DNA of 11,302 nucleotides from assembly GCA_945291235.1 (NCBI GenBank), contig CALYQY010000078.1, forward strand, positions 1-11,302, in the 5' to 3' direction. Below are positions 1-7,937 of this stretch, in pieces. A program made the position numbers and the translations under genes. The notes beneath the pieces were generated by a model. The model searched no databases. It was not told where the DNA came from and saw nothing but the letters and a program-made list of their open reading frames with translations. Each line of letters opens with the position of its first letter. Position 1 is the stretch's first letter. The stretch is from an uncultured Gilliamella sp. GTDB taxonomy: Bacteria; Pseudomonadota; Gammaproteobacteria; Enterobacterales; Enterobacteriaceae.

Positions 1-202
1 ATGATTCAACTACTTTTCCTGATACTTCATATACCCCCGTTGACGCGCGTAAAGCAGGGTTGAGAACTCTTTGTTCTCCTGAATAATGGACAACTAGTGT
101 TCCACCTCGTTGCGGTGTTTTTTCATCCGCCATTGAATAAAATGGTAACAAAATTGAGAGTAGTCCTATAATAAATGTTTGTTTGATATTGAATAATTTC
201 AT
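1..202 (-). CDS. ABC transporter substrate-binding protein, family 5 (partial, N-terminus only)
   Basis: Only the first 67 codons are inside the window; the gene continues leftward past base 1. The start at 202 has a good ribosome binding site (AAGGAG, 6 bases upstream on the minus strand). Residues 1-25 form a Sec signal peptide: a short basic start (K2, K7), a hydrophobic core (roughly residues 10-22) and a likely cleavage after ...YSMA. The mature protein opens with QRGGTLVVHYSGEQRVLNPA, the 'GGTL...LNPA' start typical of periplasmic dipeptide/oligopeptide/nickel-type solute-binding proteins (SBP_bac_5). These deliver peptides or similar ligands to an ABC importer in the inner membrane. 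The ligand cannot be told from this fragment, and the permease and ATPase genes would lie outside the window. The gene is divergent from adhP. Confidence 0.8.
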   Translation of the reverse strand, partial: MKLFNIKQTFIIGLLSILLPFYSMADEKTPQRGGTLVVHYSGEQRVLNPALRASTGVYEVSGKVVES

Positions 203-537
203 GTATGCTCCTTACAATTGTTGTCACCATATTTTCGGTATTTATCACTATGAAATTTTTAGGATTTCACTATAAAAATTTTTAGTAACGTTGAGAAATG
301 CCGATATCGCATATTTATATTACTTTTAGTTATATATTTACCCGCGAGGCTAACTTGTAGAATTTTTATTATCATCATTATTTTTAGATGTTTAATGTAA
401 GTATCGCTTATCGGTATAACGTTAAAAATAATTCTTATTTTTATTGATATTTGTGAAATAGCGCATATTTTTTTTTAATAAATAGTCTAAAATACAACCA
501 ATTTGGTTTTGAATTTTTAAATATTTAGGAGAAAGAA
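203..537. other. Divergent intergenic region between the solute-binding protein gene and adhP
   Basis: This is 335 bases of very AT-rich sequence with no convincing gene. It must carry the promoters of the leftward solute-binding protein gene and of rightward adhP. I could not pick a clear -35/-10 pair for either. The one evident structure is a tandem direct repeat at 245-285, listed separately. Confidence 0.6.
245..285. repeat. Tandem direct repeat, 18-19 bp, period 22
   Basis: TCACTATGAAATTTTTAG (245-262) is repeated as TCACTATAAAAATTTTTAG (267-285). The start points are 22 bases apart, about two helical turns. The repeats lie 43-83 bases upstream of the solute-binding protein start codon, where an activator or repressor could bind as a tandem pair. 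The repeat is seen directly; a regulatory role is inference. Confidence 0.5.
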
Positions 538-1572
538 ATGAAAGCAGCTGTAATTAGACAAGAGTGCGATGGTCAAGTTGAGATTAAAGATATTCCGGTT
601 CGTCCTTTAGAAGCGGGTGAAGCTTTAGTTGAGGTTGAATATTGTGGTCTTTGTCATACAGACATCCATGTCGCATCCGGCGATTTTGGTAAAAAACCTG
701 GTCGGGTGATTGGTCATGAAGGTGTAGGGATTGTGACCAAAATAGCGCCAGATGTAAAAAGCTTAAAAGTCGGAGATCGGGTCAGTATCGCTTGGTTCCA
801 TGCCGGCTGTGGGACTTGCGAGTATTGTATATCAGGTAATGAAACATTTTGTCGTAGCGCCTTAAATTCAGGATACAGCGTTGACGGTGGAATGGCAGAG
901 CAGTGCATTGTGAAAGCGGATTATGCTGTGAAAGTCCCGGACAATTTAGATCCGGCGCAAGCAACCAGCGTCACTTGTGCTGGTGTGACAACTTATAAAG
1001 GCATTAAAGTGGCGGACACCAAACCGGGCCAATGGCTTGCCGTTTTTGGTATTGGTGGGCTTGGTACGCTGGCTATTGAATACGGTAAGAATGTTTTCAA
1101 TAATAAAGTTGTTGCGATCAGTAATAGTGACAGTCAATTAGAGCTGTGCAAAAAGCTGGGCGCTGATTTAGTTGTCAATCCGAAAAAAGTACCGGATGTG
1201 GGTGCTTATATTAAAGAGCATACTGGCGGTGGCGTACATGGTGCCGTTGTAACATCAGTTACTAAAACTGCATTCAATCAGGCAATTGAGTCTGTGCGTC
1301 CGTTAGGGCGTGTGGTGGCGTTAGGCTTGCCTTCAGAAACCATGGACTTAAGTATCCCGAAAACGGTGTTAGACGGTATTCAAGTTTTAGGTTCACTGGT
1401 GGGTACACGTGAAGATCTGGCTGAAGCATTCCGATTCAGCGCCGAAGGAAAAGTGGTGCCTATTGTTGAAAAACGCCCATTAGAAGATATCAACGAAATG
1501 ATTGAAGAGATGAAAGCCGGTAAAATCCGGGGTCGTATGGTTATTGATATGAAGATGAAAAAGCAAAAATAG
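538..1572 (+). CDS. adhP: Zinc-dependent alcohol dehydrogenase AdhP
   Basis: Cytoplasmic medium-chain dehydrogenase that interconverts ethanol (and other short alcohols) and acetaldehyde with NAD(H). The 344 residues closely follow enterobacterial AdhP (336 aa), including shared blocks such as [31 protein letters not shown] and KIRGRMVID. Catalytic zinc ligands are expected at C39 (in CGLCHTD), H60-E61 (GHEG) and C147. The structural zinc site is C91, C94, C97 and C105. The Rossmann glycine motif is GIGGLG at 171-176. The start is supported by AGGAG seven bases upstream. It is monocistronic: a hairpin follows, and the next gene has its own leader. The C-terminus is a few residues longer than usual and lysine-rich (KMKKQK). 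Confidence 0.96.
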   Translation: MKAAVIRQECDGQVEIKDIPVRPLEAGEALVEVEYCGLCHTDIHVASGDFGKKPGRVIGHEGVGIVTKIAPDVKSLKVGDRVSIAWFHAGCGTCEYCISGNETFCRSALNSGYSVDGGMAEQCIVKADYAVKVPDNLDPAQATSVTCAGVTTYKGIKVADTKPGQWLAVFGIGGLGTLAIEYGKNVFNNKVVAISNSDSQLELCKKLGADLVVNPKKVPDVGAYIKEHTGGGVHGAVVTSVTKTAFNQAIESVRPLGRVVALGLPSETMDLSIPKTVLDGIQVLGSLVGTREDLAEAFRFSAEGKVVPIVEKRPLEDINEMIEEMKAGKIRGRMVIDMKMKKQK

Positions 1573-1605
1573 GGTAATAATCTTTTAATTTCAGCCAAAA
1601 TAAAA

Positions 1606-1640
1606 CAAAGCTAGCTTATTGCTGGCTTTGTTGCTTTTAA
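1606..1640 (+). terminator. Rho-independent terminator after adhP
   Basis: Arms CAAAGCTAGC (1606-1615) and GCTGGCTTTG (1621-1630) pair over 10 positions with one G-U, around a TTATT loop. TTGCTTTT follows. It lies 34 bases after the adhP stop codon. Confidence 0.8.
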
Positions 1641-1702
1641 ATAATTCAACCTTTATTTTGCTTGCATTGTCATCTTATTTTGTCAAATATCATCAATCTT
1701 TC

Positions 1703-1730
1703 TTGTATTTTATCTATAAAGCCCTATTAT
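1703..1730 (+). promoter_or_regulatory. Candidate sigma-70 promoter for the amino acid permease
   Basis: A -35-like TTGTAT (1703-1708) and a -10-like TATTAT (1725-1730) are separated by 16 bases, about 40 bases upstream of the permease start. In AT-rich DNA such matches arise easily, so this is a candidate only. Confidence 0.35.
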
Positions 1731-1772
1731 AGGCGAATTTTGCTAGTATATTTATCTGTTTAGGGGATAGTT

Positions 1773-3221
1773 ATGTCTGAACACAATTTAGAAAATAAAT
1801 TGCGCAAAGATCTGGGGTTAGTCTCTGCGTTATCACTGGTTGTCGGTATGGTTTTAGGTGCCGGTGCATTTATGAAACCTCCTGCGGTGTTGGAAGTTGC
1901 GGGCGATTATAACCTTGCGCTATTGGCGTGGATCATTGGTGGCGTTTTTTCAATTTGTGGCGGATTAACCCTTTGTGAATTGGGTGTCATGTTTCCGAAA
2001 ACCGGTGGCATGCTGGTTTACTTAGAAAAAATTTACGGCGATAAAGTTTCCCACCTTTATGGTTGGATGATAACCGTATTATTTGCACCGTCATTAGTGG
2101 GGGCATTAGTCGGCTATTTCAGTTCGGTTTTTTGCCTTTTATTCAGTATTAATGATGCCTACCGAATGGCTGTAAGTGCCGGTGTGTTAGGCTTTATTGC
2201 TATAATCAATTCAATTGGTGTTAAACAAGCGGGCTATCTGCAAACTATTGCCACCGTTTGCAAACTTATTCCGATATTACTGTTAGCTGTATTTGGCTTA
2301 CTGAAAGGTAACGGTCAAGTTGCGTTGTTTAGTGCCAGCGGACAAGGTATCGAAACCTATGCACCGTTTGCGGTGGCGATTTTAGCGACCTTGTTTGCTT
2401 ATGACGGTTGGGCGCAAGTGGCATCGGTTGCCGGTGAGATTCATAATCCAGCAAAAGTGTTACCTAAGGCGATTATTTTAGGCATTATCTTTTTGGTGGT
2501 GGTTTATGCCTGTATCAATATTGCTTTATTTAAAATTTTCCCGGTGCAAGAGATGGTTTCGCTCGGTCATGATGCATCTGCGGTGGCATCGCAACGTATG
2601 TTCGGGCATTTAGGTGGAAACTTAGTTGCTGTGGGAATTATGATCTCAATTTTAGGCGGTATTAATGGTTATATTATGACATTATCCCGCACTATTTTTA
2701 GTATGGCAGAGCGGGGAACGATCGTCGGTGCGCGTTATTTAAGTACCCTTGATGAAAATAGTCGCTCGCCAATTAATGCCATTATTGTGCTGGTGATCTT
2801 CTCTTTCTTATATTCCACCTTGCTCGATGCCGATCGCTTATCGGAAATTTCGATGTTTTCAATATGGGTATTTTATCTATTAACATTTGTCGGAGTGATT
2901 ATTGCTCGCAAAAAATATCCTGATGTACCAAGAAGTTATAAAGTTATCGGCTATCCAATTATTCCGATTATTGCAATTTTAGGTGCCGGTTATGTGATTT
3001 ATGGTATGTTGGTTTATCAAACAACAAACGGCATTGCTTCAATTATTTTGACGTTAATTGGCTTACCGTTGTACTACTATTATCACCGAAAAAATAAAGA
3101 TAAAGATCTTTCACTCGGTGAGATGAAAAACTATCAAGCGAAAACCAAATATATGATTGTTGTCATGTTGATGTGTATTATTGTCGGTTTAGTCTTTTAT
3201 GGCTGCCTGTTTAGTCATTGA
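1773..3221 (+). CDS. APC-superfamily amino acid permease
   Basis: Inner-membrane transporter of 482 residues with about 12 hydrophobic helices. The first helix carries the family's unwound substrate-binding motif in the form GAGAF (residues 29-33). It is followed by the GG.....GGLTLCELG..FPKTGG segment typical of the amino acid-polyamine-organocation family, closest in style to LAT/SteT-like serine/threonine exchangers and related permeases. The likely role is uptake or exchange of an amino acid; the substrate cannot be read from the sequence. The start has a purine-rich site (AGGGGAT) about six bases upstream. The gene stands alone: the adhP terminator precedes it and its own hairpin follows 31 bases after the stop, so no enzyme partner hints at the substrate. 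Confidence 0.85.
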   Translation: MSEHNLENKLRKDLGLVSALSLVVGMVLGAGAFMKPPAVLEVAGDYNLALLAWIIGGVFSICGGLTLCELGVMFPKTGGMLVYLEKIYGDKVSHLYGWMITVLFAPSLVGALVGYFSSVFCLLFSINDAYRMAVSAGVLGFIAIINSIGVKQAGYLQTIATVCKLIPILLLAVFGLLKGNGQVALFSASGQGIETYAPFAVAILATLFAYDGWAQVASVAGEIHNPAKVLPKAIILGIIFLVVVYACINIALFKIFPVQEMVSLGHDASAVASQRMFGHLGGNLVAVGIMISILGGINGYIMTLSRTIFSMAERGTIVGARYLSTLDENSRSPINAIIVLVIFSFLYSTLLDADRLSEISMFSIWVFYLLTFVGVIIARKKYPDVPRSYKVIGYPIIPIIAILGAGYVIYGMLVYQTTNGIASIILTLIGLPLYYYYHRKNKDKDLSLGEMKNYQAKTKYMIVVMLMCIIVGLVFYGCLFSH

Positions 3222-3252
3222 TGAACCGCAATAATCTGATAAAACGATGATT

Positions 3253-3279
3253 AAAAAGCCGACGTCTGTCGGTTTTTTT
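3253..3279. terminator. Bidirectional terminator between permease and rimL
   Basis: The hairpin AAAAAGCCGAC - GTCT - GTCGGTTTTTTT has a T-run on the plus strand and an A-run in front, so it can stop the rightward permease transcript and the convergent leftward rimL transcript (stop at 3290). Confidence 0.85.
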
Positions 3280-3289
3280 GTGCCAAATT

Positions 3290-3841
3290 TTAGAGATAAG
3301 ATGAAATTAGTGCATACAGATTTTGGTCATAAAAAGTACCGTTTAAATATTCTGCTTGCTTAAGTACTCCCTCGTGCTCAAAGCCACAACGTTTAGCTAC
3401 CCGATTACTTTTATCATTGGCTACTGAACATTTGATAACAAAACGTTTAATCATTTTATTCACAGCGTAATATTCGGTTAATGCCAGCGTTGATTGCGTG
3501 ATAATCCCTTTACCTTGTGCTTGATTATCAAGCCAATAGCCAATATATGCCGTTTTGTTTGCTTTATCAATTTGGTTAAAAGCAATGATACCTACCGGCT
3601 TATCTTCAAATAGAATAATGTAGGTTTTACTGATATCTTGTTGATGCGTAATTAAACTGTCGCTCAAAAATTTTTCAGTGTCAGAACGATTTTTTACCCA
3701 CTTAGGCCAGGCCATAAATTGGCTAAAATTATCACGATTGGCATCGATGACTGAGTATAGCGCTGTTGCATAAATTGTATTTGGCGCTGTTAAATATACA
3801 TTTTGATTGACATAGATAGTATCGGTGTTTGGGGTTATCAT
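3290..3841 (-). CDS. rimL: Ribosomal-protein-serine N-acetyltransferase RimL
   Basis: GNAT-fold enzyme. In E. coli, RimL acetylates the N-terminal serine of ribosomal protein L12 (giving L7) using acetyl-CoA. The 183 residues are close in length to E. coli RimL (179) and share its distinctive blocks: WP.(W/F)V near residue 45, NKTA.IGYWLD at 96-105, the acetyl-CoA loop QGKGI at 109-113, RFVIKC at 133-138, and SN.VA...GF..EG.LKQAE.LN at 145-167. This is more specific than a generic GNAT call. The start at 3841 has a modest GGA about nine bases upstream. Residues 1-15 are not conserved with E. coli, so the exact N-terminus is less certain. It is on the same strand as the PTS operon, but a terminator at about 4007-4036 separates them, so it probably has its own promoter in 3842-4000. 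Confidence 0.88.
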   Translation of the reverse strand: MITPNTDTIYVNQNVYLTAPNTIYATALYSVIDANRDNFSQFMAWPKWVKNRSDTEKFLSDSLITHQQDISKTYIILFEDKPVGIIAFNQIDKANKTAYIGYWLDNQAQGKGIITQSTLALTEYYAVNKMIKRFVIKCSVANDKSNRVAKRCGFEHEGVLKQAEYLNGTFYDQNLYALISSYL

Positions 3842-4006
3842 GATTTATTCCATTAAATGCGTTCGGGCTACCCATAGCGTAACTATATTTGTTTATTGTA
3901 CTTCGGCTAATTTTAGGGAAAAAATTGCGATAAATGAGCGTTAAAGTCAGTATATTATCACGCTAAGCGGTTATCATCGATTATTCATTACAGTTTAGTC
4001 AATAAT

Positions 4007-4036
4007 AAAATGCCAGACATCTTTGTCCGGCATTTT
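4007..4036 (-). terminator. Rho-independent terminator of the PTS operon
   Basis: On the minus strand AAAATGCCGGACA pairs with TGTCTGGCATTTT around a four-base loop, with one G-U pair. On the plus strand that position would be an A-C mismatch, so the hairpin is better for leftward transcripts. It lies about 24 bases after the EIIC stop codon. Confidence 0.85.
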
Positions 4037-4059
4037 ATAGGGTTTAGGGTAATTGACTA

Positions 4060-5427
4060 TTATTGGTTTTCATTCTCATCTGTCTTAGTTTTGACAGTGT
4101 AGTTGTAAACGACTAATAAAGCAAAGATAGCAATAATAATCCACATAATGACATCTTTATTAAACCATTTTGCCATATTACCTAAAATAATGCCGACGCC
4201 ACAAAAATCGACATCAGAAAACGTGGTATTGGCAAAACCAAGTGATCCTAAAACCGGTAATAATACCACCGGTAAAAATGTCACTAATAAACCATTGGCA
4301 AATGCGCCAAGCATTGCGCCTCGACGTCCACCCATTGCATTACCAAATACGCCAGCAGTTGCACCACAGAAGAAATGTGGAACCACGCCCGGTAAAATGA
4401 GCACAGCGTTAAGTTGACCTAGAACAAATAATCCGACTAATCCACCTAAAAAGCTGAATAAAAAGCCAATTAATACGGCATTAGGGGCATAAGGAAAGAC
4501 GACAGGACAATCTAAAGCTGGTTTTGCATTTGGGACTAACTTTTCAGAAAACCCTGTAAATGCCGGGACAATTTCAGCAAGTATTAAGCGCACACCTTGC
4601 AATATAATAAAGACGCCTGCGGCAAACGTAATTGCCTCAATAATGGCATAAACTAAATAATTATCACCACTGCTAAGATTGCTTTCAACATAATTTGAAC
4701 CGGCAAATACAGCTAAAATAAGGTAGATAATCATCATGGTTAACGAGATTGAAATTGAACTGTCACGTAAGAAGCTTAAGTTTTTTGGCAAATTCATCTC
4801 TTCGGTTGAACGAGATCCTTTTCCAACTGCCATTCCAAGCCAACCAGCTAAGACATAACCTAGTGTACCAAAGTGACCAAATGCGACATCGTCATTACCA
4901 GTAATTTTGCGCATTTGTGGTTGAGCTAAAGCTGGGAAAAACGCCATAATTAGCCCTAAAACTAATGCGCCAGTAAAGACTAATTGCCAATCTTTAAACC
5001 CTGAGACAGTTAAAATAATACTAATCATACAAGCCATATAAAAAGTATGATGACCAGTTAGAAAGATGTATTTTAAACGAGTAAATCGGGCAACGATAAT
5101 ATTTGCAATCATGCCAAACGCCATAATTAAAGCAGTTGCTGTGCCATACTCATTTAATGCCATTGAAACAATAGCTTCATTGTTGGGAACAATTCCTTGT
5201 AGTTCAAATGCTTGTTCAAACATTAAGCCTAATGGGGTAATGGCACTGATGAGTACTGTTGCACCACCGCCTAATACCAAGAAACCTAAAATAGTTTTAA
5301 TGGTTCCTTTAACCGTATCGGCAAACGATTTACGTTGAGCCAATAATCCTACCATTGCGATTAAACCAACAAGTACCGCTGGAACTTTTAGGATATCAAC
5401 AATAAATTTTACTATTTCCTGAATCAT
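4060..5427 (-). CDS. PTS EIIC component, ascorbate (UlaA/SgaT) family
   Basis: Membrane transporter subunit of 455 residues with 10 or more hydrophobic helices, close in length to E. coli UlaA (465). Shared family blocks include GTIKTILGF (41-49), TGHHTF (124-129; LTGHIMF in UlaA), the LQGVRLILAEIVPAFTGFSE segment, the following P.A..ALDCP, and LPGVVPHFF. It moves its substrate across the inner membrane while EIIB phosphorylates it. It is the last gene of the operon, 20 bases after EIIB, with a strong site (GAGGTG) before its ATG. The ascorbate label is a family name: no ulaD/E/F catabolic genes are nearby and the regulator is of another type, so the real substrate may be another sugar acid or pentose-like compound. 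Confidence 0.9.
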   Translation of the reverse strand: MIQEIVKFIVDILKVPAVLVGLIAMVGLLAQRKSFADTVKGTIKTILGFLVLGGGATVLISAITPLGLMFEQAFELQGIVPNNEAIVSMALNEYGTATALIMAFGMIANIIVARFTRLKYIFLTGHHTFYMACMISIILTVSGFKDWQLVFTGALVLGLIMAFFPALAQPQMRKITGNDDVAFGHFGTLGYVLAGWLGMAVGKGSRSTEEMNLPKNLSFLRDSSISISLTMMIIYLILAVFAGSNYVESNLSSGDNYLVYAIIEAITFAAGVFIILQGVRLILAEIVPAFTGFSEKLVPNAKPALDCPVVFPYAPNAVLIGFLFSFLGGLVGLFVLGQLNAVLILPGVVPHFFCGATAGVFGNAMGGRRGAMLGAFANGLLVTFLPVVLLPVLGSLGFANTTFSDVDFCGVGIILGNMAKWFNKDVIMWIIIAIFALLVVYNYTVKTKTDENENQ

Positions 5428-5447
5428 AGTAACACCTCAAAATTTGC

Positions 5448-5720
5448 TTAGTTTTTGGCAAAATGTTCAACGAGTTTCTTTTCCAAATCGTTGATATCAA
5501 TAATATTATTTAATACTACTAATTTTTCGGTTGGAATTCCTGAGCTGGTAGCTAGATCTTTTGTCATCACGAACAGGTCTGCTTGATCTGGCGTTGCCGA
5601 AGCAAGATCTGCATGGGTCACTTCTGCATCAATGTTAAGTTTTTTGAGGACTTTTTTGATATTCATTTCAACCATAAAACTACTACCAAGGCCTGAGCCA
5701 CAAACTGCCATAATTTTCAT
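5448..5720 (-). CDS. PTS EIIB component, ascorbate-type
   Basis: Cytoplasmic phosphocarrier of 90 residues. It begins MKIMAVCGSGLGSS, the Ula/galactitol-type EIIB start in which C7 is the phosphorylated cysteine and the glycine/serine loop holds the phosphate. An upstream in-frame extension to 5831 exists, but the ATG at 5720 is chosen because it gives the standard family N-terminus, has AAGGAT about nine bases upstream, and leaves the 31-base gap after EIIA free of overlap. It receives phosphate from EIIA and passes it to the sugar bound by EIIC. Confidence 0.92.
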   Translation of the reverse strand: MKIMAVCGSGLGSSFMVEMNIKKVLKKLNIDAEVTHADLASATPDQADLFVMTKDLATSSGIPTEKLVVLNNIIDINDLEKKLVEHFAKN

Positions 5721-5751
5721 ATTGTTTATCCTTTTACTTATACGTTGGAAA

Positions 5752-6195
5752 TTAATATTGTTTGATAACCGCCAAAATTTCATCACGATTTTGTGCATTG
5801 AAAATTTTCTGGATATCGTCAGATTCGCCAAACAGTGCCGCCAATTGAGTTAACATTTCGATATGGCTGGTACTATCGTTAGCGGCTAATAGAGTGATTA
5901 AATAGACTGGATCGTTTTCTTCTGAATTAAATTTAACGCCTTGTTTAACCAATAACATCGATAGGCTTAATTGGTTTACGCCTTGTTCTGGCCTTGCATG
6001 AGGCATTGCAATTCCGGGTGCCAAAACATAATAAGGACCTATTGATTTGTGTAGTTCAAAAATAGCCTTAATATAATCTGATGTAATTGTTTTATTCTTT
6101 AATAATGGCTCAGCACAAAGTGTTATCGCTTCTTGCCAATCTTCGACTGAATCAACAACATTGACTGTTTCATTAGTTAACCATGTACCTAACAT
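5752..6195 (-). CDS. PTS EIIA component, ascorbate/mannitol-fructose type (UlaC-like)
   Basis: Cytoplasmic phosphocarrier of 147 residues (E. coli UlaC: 154). It is the first gene of the operon. The active histidine is H66, in PYYVLAPGIAMPHARPEQGV, which closely matches [20 protein letters not shown] of UlaC. It takes phosphate from HPr and gives it to EIIB C7. The start at 6195 is preferred over an in-frame ATG at 6222 because a strong GGAGG lies five bases before it. It is divergent from the LacI-family regulator gene, and the operator palindrome is about 90 bases upstream of this start. Confidence 0.92.
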   Translation of the reverse strand: MLGTWLTNETVNVVDSVEDWQEAITLCAEPLLKNKTITSDYIKAIFELHKSIGPYYVLAPGIAMPHARPEQGVNQLSLSMLLVKQGVKFNSEENDPVYLITLLAANDSTSHIEMLTQLAALFGESDDIQKIFNAQNRDEILAVIKQY

Positions 6196-6286
6196 TTTAC
6201 CTCCATTAAGACCGTTAATCATTTTGATAATCGGTTAGAAAATTATCATATTAAGTAATAATAGAAATCAAAAATTGTCAGAAATG

Positions 6287-6300
6287 TGATAGCGCTATCA
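6287..6300. promoter_or_regulatory. LacI-family operator palindrome
   Basis: TGATAGCGCTATCA is a perfect 14-bp palindrome with a central CG, the normal shape of a LacI/GntR-family operator. It sits between the divergent PTS operon and the LacI-type gene, so the obvious reading is repression of the PTS operon (and possibly self-regulation) by the neighbouring regulator. The same 14 bases recur at 7938-7951. Confidence 0.8.
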
Positions 6301-6325
6301 AAGTTAGAAAATTTTTTTTCGATTG

Positions 6326-6341
6326 TGTGACATAGATAACA
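6326..6341. promoter_or_regulatory. CRP-like site
   Basis: TGTGA-N6-TAACA matches the CRP consensus TGTGA-N6-TCACA with one mismatch and is flanked by ATTTTT. Its start is 39 bases from the operator start. The same arrangement with the same 39-base distance is kept in the second copy at 7977-7992, which supports function. It fits catabolite control of a PTS operon. Confidence 0.6.
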
Positions 6342-6528
6342 TTTTTAATGTATTAATTCTAAACTATTCCGCTTTGACATACTAGAATTAGAAAAAAGTC
6401 ATAATTTAGCTATAAACTGCTTGATGCATTGTAGATGATTATTGAGTAATCTTCTGTTTTTTACTATCTTTACAGCAAAAATTGTATGCGTAAATGAATA
6501 TATAAATCAAATTCAATCGGGATGAAAG

Positions 6529-7557
6529 ATGCAGGATACTAAAAAACGTCGAAATACAGGGCAGATTACTTTATTTGATGTTGCTAAATATGCTGGCGTG
6601 GGAACAATGACGGTCTCTCGGGCTTTACGCACGCCGGAAAGGGTATCAGATAAGCTTCGACATAAAATTCAATTAGCTGTTGAGACATTGGGCTACAAGC
6701 CGAATGTCGCCGCCAGTTTATTAGCTTCAGCCAGCGCCAATCGAGTGATTGCCGTTATTACCACTCGAATTTATGATTATTCCGTAAGAATATTGCTTGA
6801 TTCGCTACAGACACAGTTAGCTAAAGAGGGGTATACCACGCTTATCATTGAATCTTATCATTATCATAAACAAGAGTCCCAATTATTAGAGACGCTTTAT
6901 AGCCATAATCTTGAAGCTGTCTTGCTGTTTTATGTTGAAAATGATGATCTGATAAAAAAAATTGTTCAAAATAAAACAATCACCGTAATGAATATCGGTA
7001 AAAAATATGATGAATCAATCGATGTCGATGTTGGCTATGATGATAGTTTAGCGATGTATAAATTAACAGAGCATGTGATTAATAAAGGGTATCGAAATAT
7101 TGCCTTACTTTGTGCAAATCAGCAATATCATCTATTTCAACAGCGTTTACATGGTTGGCATAAAGCGATGCTCAATTATCACTTGCCGACTAATCGTATC
7201 ATTCATGCCGCCAAACCAGCGAACTTTAGTACCGGCGCACAGTTGCTTGCGGATATTTTGTTAAACTGGTCTGAGGTTGATGCGTTAATTTGTACCACCG
7301 ATGAATTAGCTTGCGGTGTGCTATATGAGTGTCAACGGCGACATATTCGAGTTCCTTATCAATTGGCAGTCAGCGGTTTTGGTGATAATGAGTTTAGTGA
7401 AGTCTGCTTTCCGCCGTTAACCACTGTTGCGTTACCGTCTAAACAAATTGGCGAATACACAGCGACGTTATTGCTAAATAAATTAAAAAATGGGAAGCCA
7501 ATTAAATTGGAAAGCACGGAGCTTTTACCGATCATAAAATCACGAGCCAGTTTGTAA
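6529..7557 (+). CDS. LacI-family (GntR/IdnR-like) transcriptional regulator
   Basis: DNA-binding repressor of 342 residues. The N-terminal helix-turn-helix is at about 13-50 (TLFDVAKYAGVGTMTVSRAL), where VGTMTVSR-LR-PE-VS is close to the E. coli GntR pattern. The hinge around YKPNVAASLL is at 56-65. A periplasmic-binding-like sensor domain covers about 70-340, with CTTDELACGVLYECQRR and VSGFGDNEFSEV near the effector-binding and dimer regions. It is divergent from the PTS operon, with a perfect operator between, so it most likely controls that operon in response to the sugar or its phosphate. The SD is weak (GGGA about seven bases upstream). A terminator follows at 7581. Two remnants of a related regulator's C-terminal end lie downstream of the immunity genes at 10056 and 10977. 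Confidence 0.9.
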   Translation: MQDTKKRRNTGQITLFDVAKYAGVGTMTVSRALRTPERVSDKLRHKIQLAVETLGYKPNVAASLLASASANRVIAVITTRIYDYSVRILLDSLQTQLAKEGYTTLIIESYHYHKQESQLLETLYSHNLEAVLLFYVENDDLIKKIVQNKTITVMNIGKKYDESIDVDVGYDDSLAMYKLTEHVINKGYRNIALLCANQQYHLFQQRLHGWHKAMLNYHLPTNRIIHAAKPANFSTGAQLLADILLNWSEVDALICTTDELACGVLYECQRRHIRVPYQLAVSGFGDNEFSEVCFPPLTTVALPSKQIGEYTATLLLNKLKNGKPIKLESTELLPIIKSRASL

Positions 7558-7580
7558 TAAAAAATAATAAAAGAGATAAT

Positions 7581-7611
7581 AAAAAGCCTACTCAATGAGC
7601 AGGCTTTTTTT
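7581..7611 (+). terminator. Terminator after the LacI-type regulator (copy A)
   Basis: The stem GCCTACTC/GAGCAGGC has a three-base loop, with an A-run before and a T-run after, so it may work in both directions. Copies B and C are at 10293-10323 and 11214-11244. Confidence 0.9.
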
Positions 7612-7625
7612 ATATAAAGATAAAT

Positions 7626-7673
7626 TATCAGCAATATTTTGATGTCCATATTCAAGACGGATCTATTAAGTAA
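7626..7673 (+). pseudogene. 3' scrap of a PAAR effector gene
   Basis: The last 15 codons before the stop read YQQYFDVHIQDGSIK, against YRQYFDDHIQDGSIK at the end of the intact effector (stop at 9713). It has no start codon or upstream coding sequence; the sequence before it is the spacer after terminator A. It is followed by the same 14-base spacer with AAGGAA and then an immunity gene start, exactly as after the intact effector. It is a relic of a deleted effector. Confidence 0.85.
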
Positions 7674-7687
7674 AAGGAATAACACAC

Positions 7688-7909
7688 ATGATTATATTGA
7701 TTTACATTACGTATTACTTTTTCTCAATTTTGCCTATTATGATTTCTTATCGCTTTAGAAAATATACAATAAGTGATTATCACTATAATAAAAAGTTGAA
7801 ATGGCAAAGGCGCATTATGTTGGTTTTACATTATATTGCTCTGGTTATCCAAATTATAATTGTAGGTAAACTTAAAACTATAGTACGTTCTAATCAACAT
7901 ATTGCATAA
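7688..7909 (+). pseudogene. Truncated immunity gene, copy 1
   Basis: An open frame of 73 codons matching the first two thirds of the complete immunity genes at 9728 and 10646. It keeps the good AAGGAA site, helix 1 (about residues 3-20) and helix 2 (about 44-62). It loses helix 3 and the KKKKWK tail, because homology breaks at about 7897 and runs into the duplicated control region. Bases 7648-7862 are identical to the copy at 10606-10820, but from 7863 on it follows the 9728 copy with one mismatch, so it is a recombinant. It might still be translated; protection by a two-helix fragment is doubtful. Confidence 0.8.
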
Positions 7910-7937
7910 TAATAGAAATGAAAAAATAATAGAAATG

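Larger units (their letters stand above)
6196..6528. other. Divergent control region between PTS operon and its LacI-type regulator
   Basis: These 333 bases contain no gene. They hold the perfect operator palindrome (6287-6300) and the CRP-like site (6326-6341), described separately, and the leaders of both divergent transcripts. A -10-like TTTGAT on the minus strand overlaps the operator edge (6297-6302), which would place the CRP-like site roughly 43 bases upstream of the PTS start point. For the regulator, TTAGAA (6388-6393) and TATAAA (6411-6416), 17 apart, are a weak promoter candidate. Part of this region (about 6253-6345) is repeated at about 7904-8000. Confidence 0.6.

Noticed and set aside
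4148..5338. Plus-strand open frames inside the EIIC gene
   Set aside because: They lie opposite a clear membrane transporter gene and their translations show no recognisable domain.
5721..5831. Longer EIIB from 5831
   Set aside because: It would overlap the EIIA gene and precede the standard MKIMAVCGSG start of the family, which has its own ribosome site.
6196..6222. EIIA start at 6222
   Set aside because: A strong GGAGG lies just before the in-frame ATG at 6195 and none precedes 6222.
6374..6405. Consensus TTGACA (6374-6379) with CATAAT as promoter of the LacI-type gene
   Set aside because: The spacer would be 20 bases, too long for a normal sigma-70 promoter; with 17 bases the -10 is poor.
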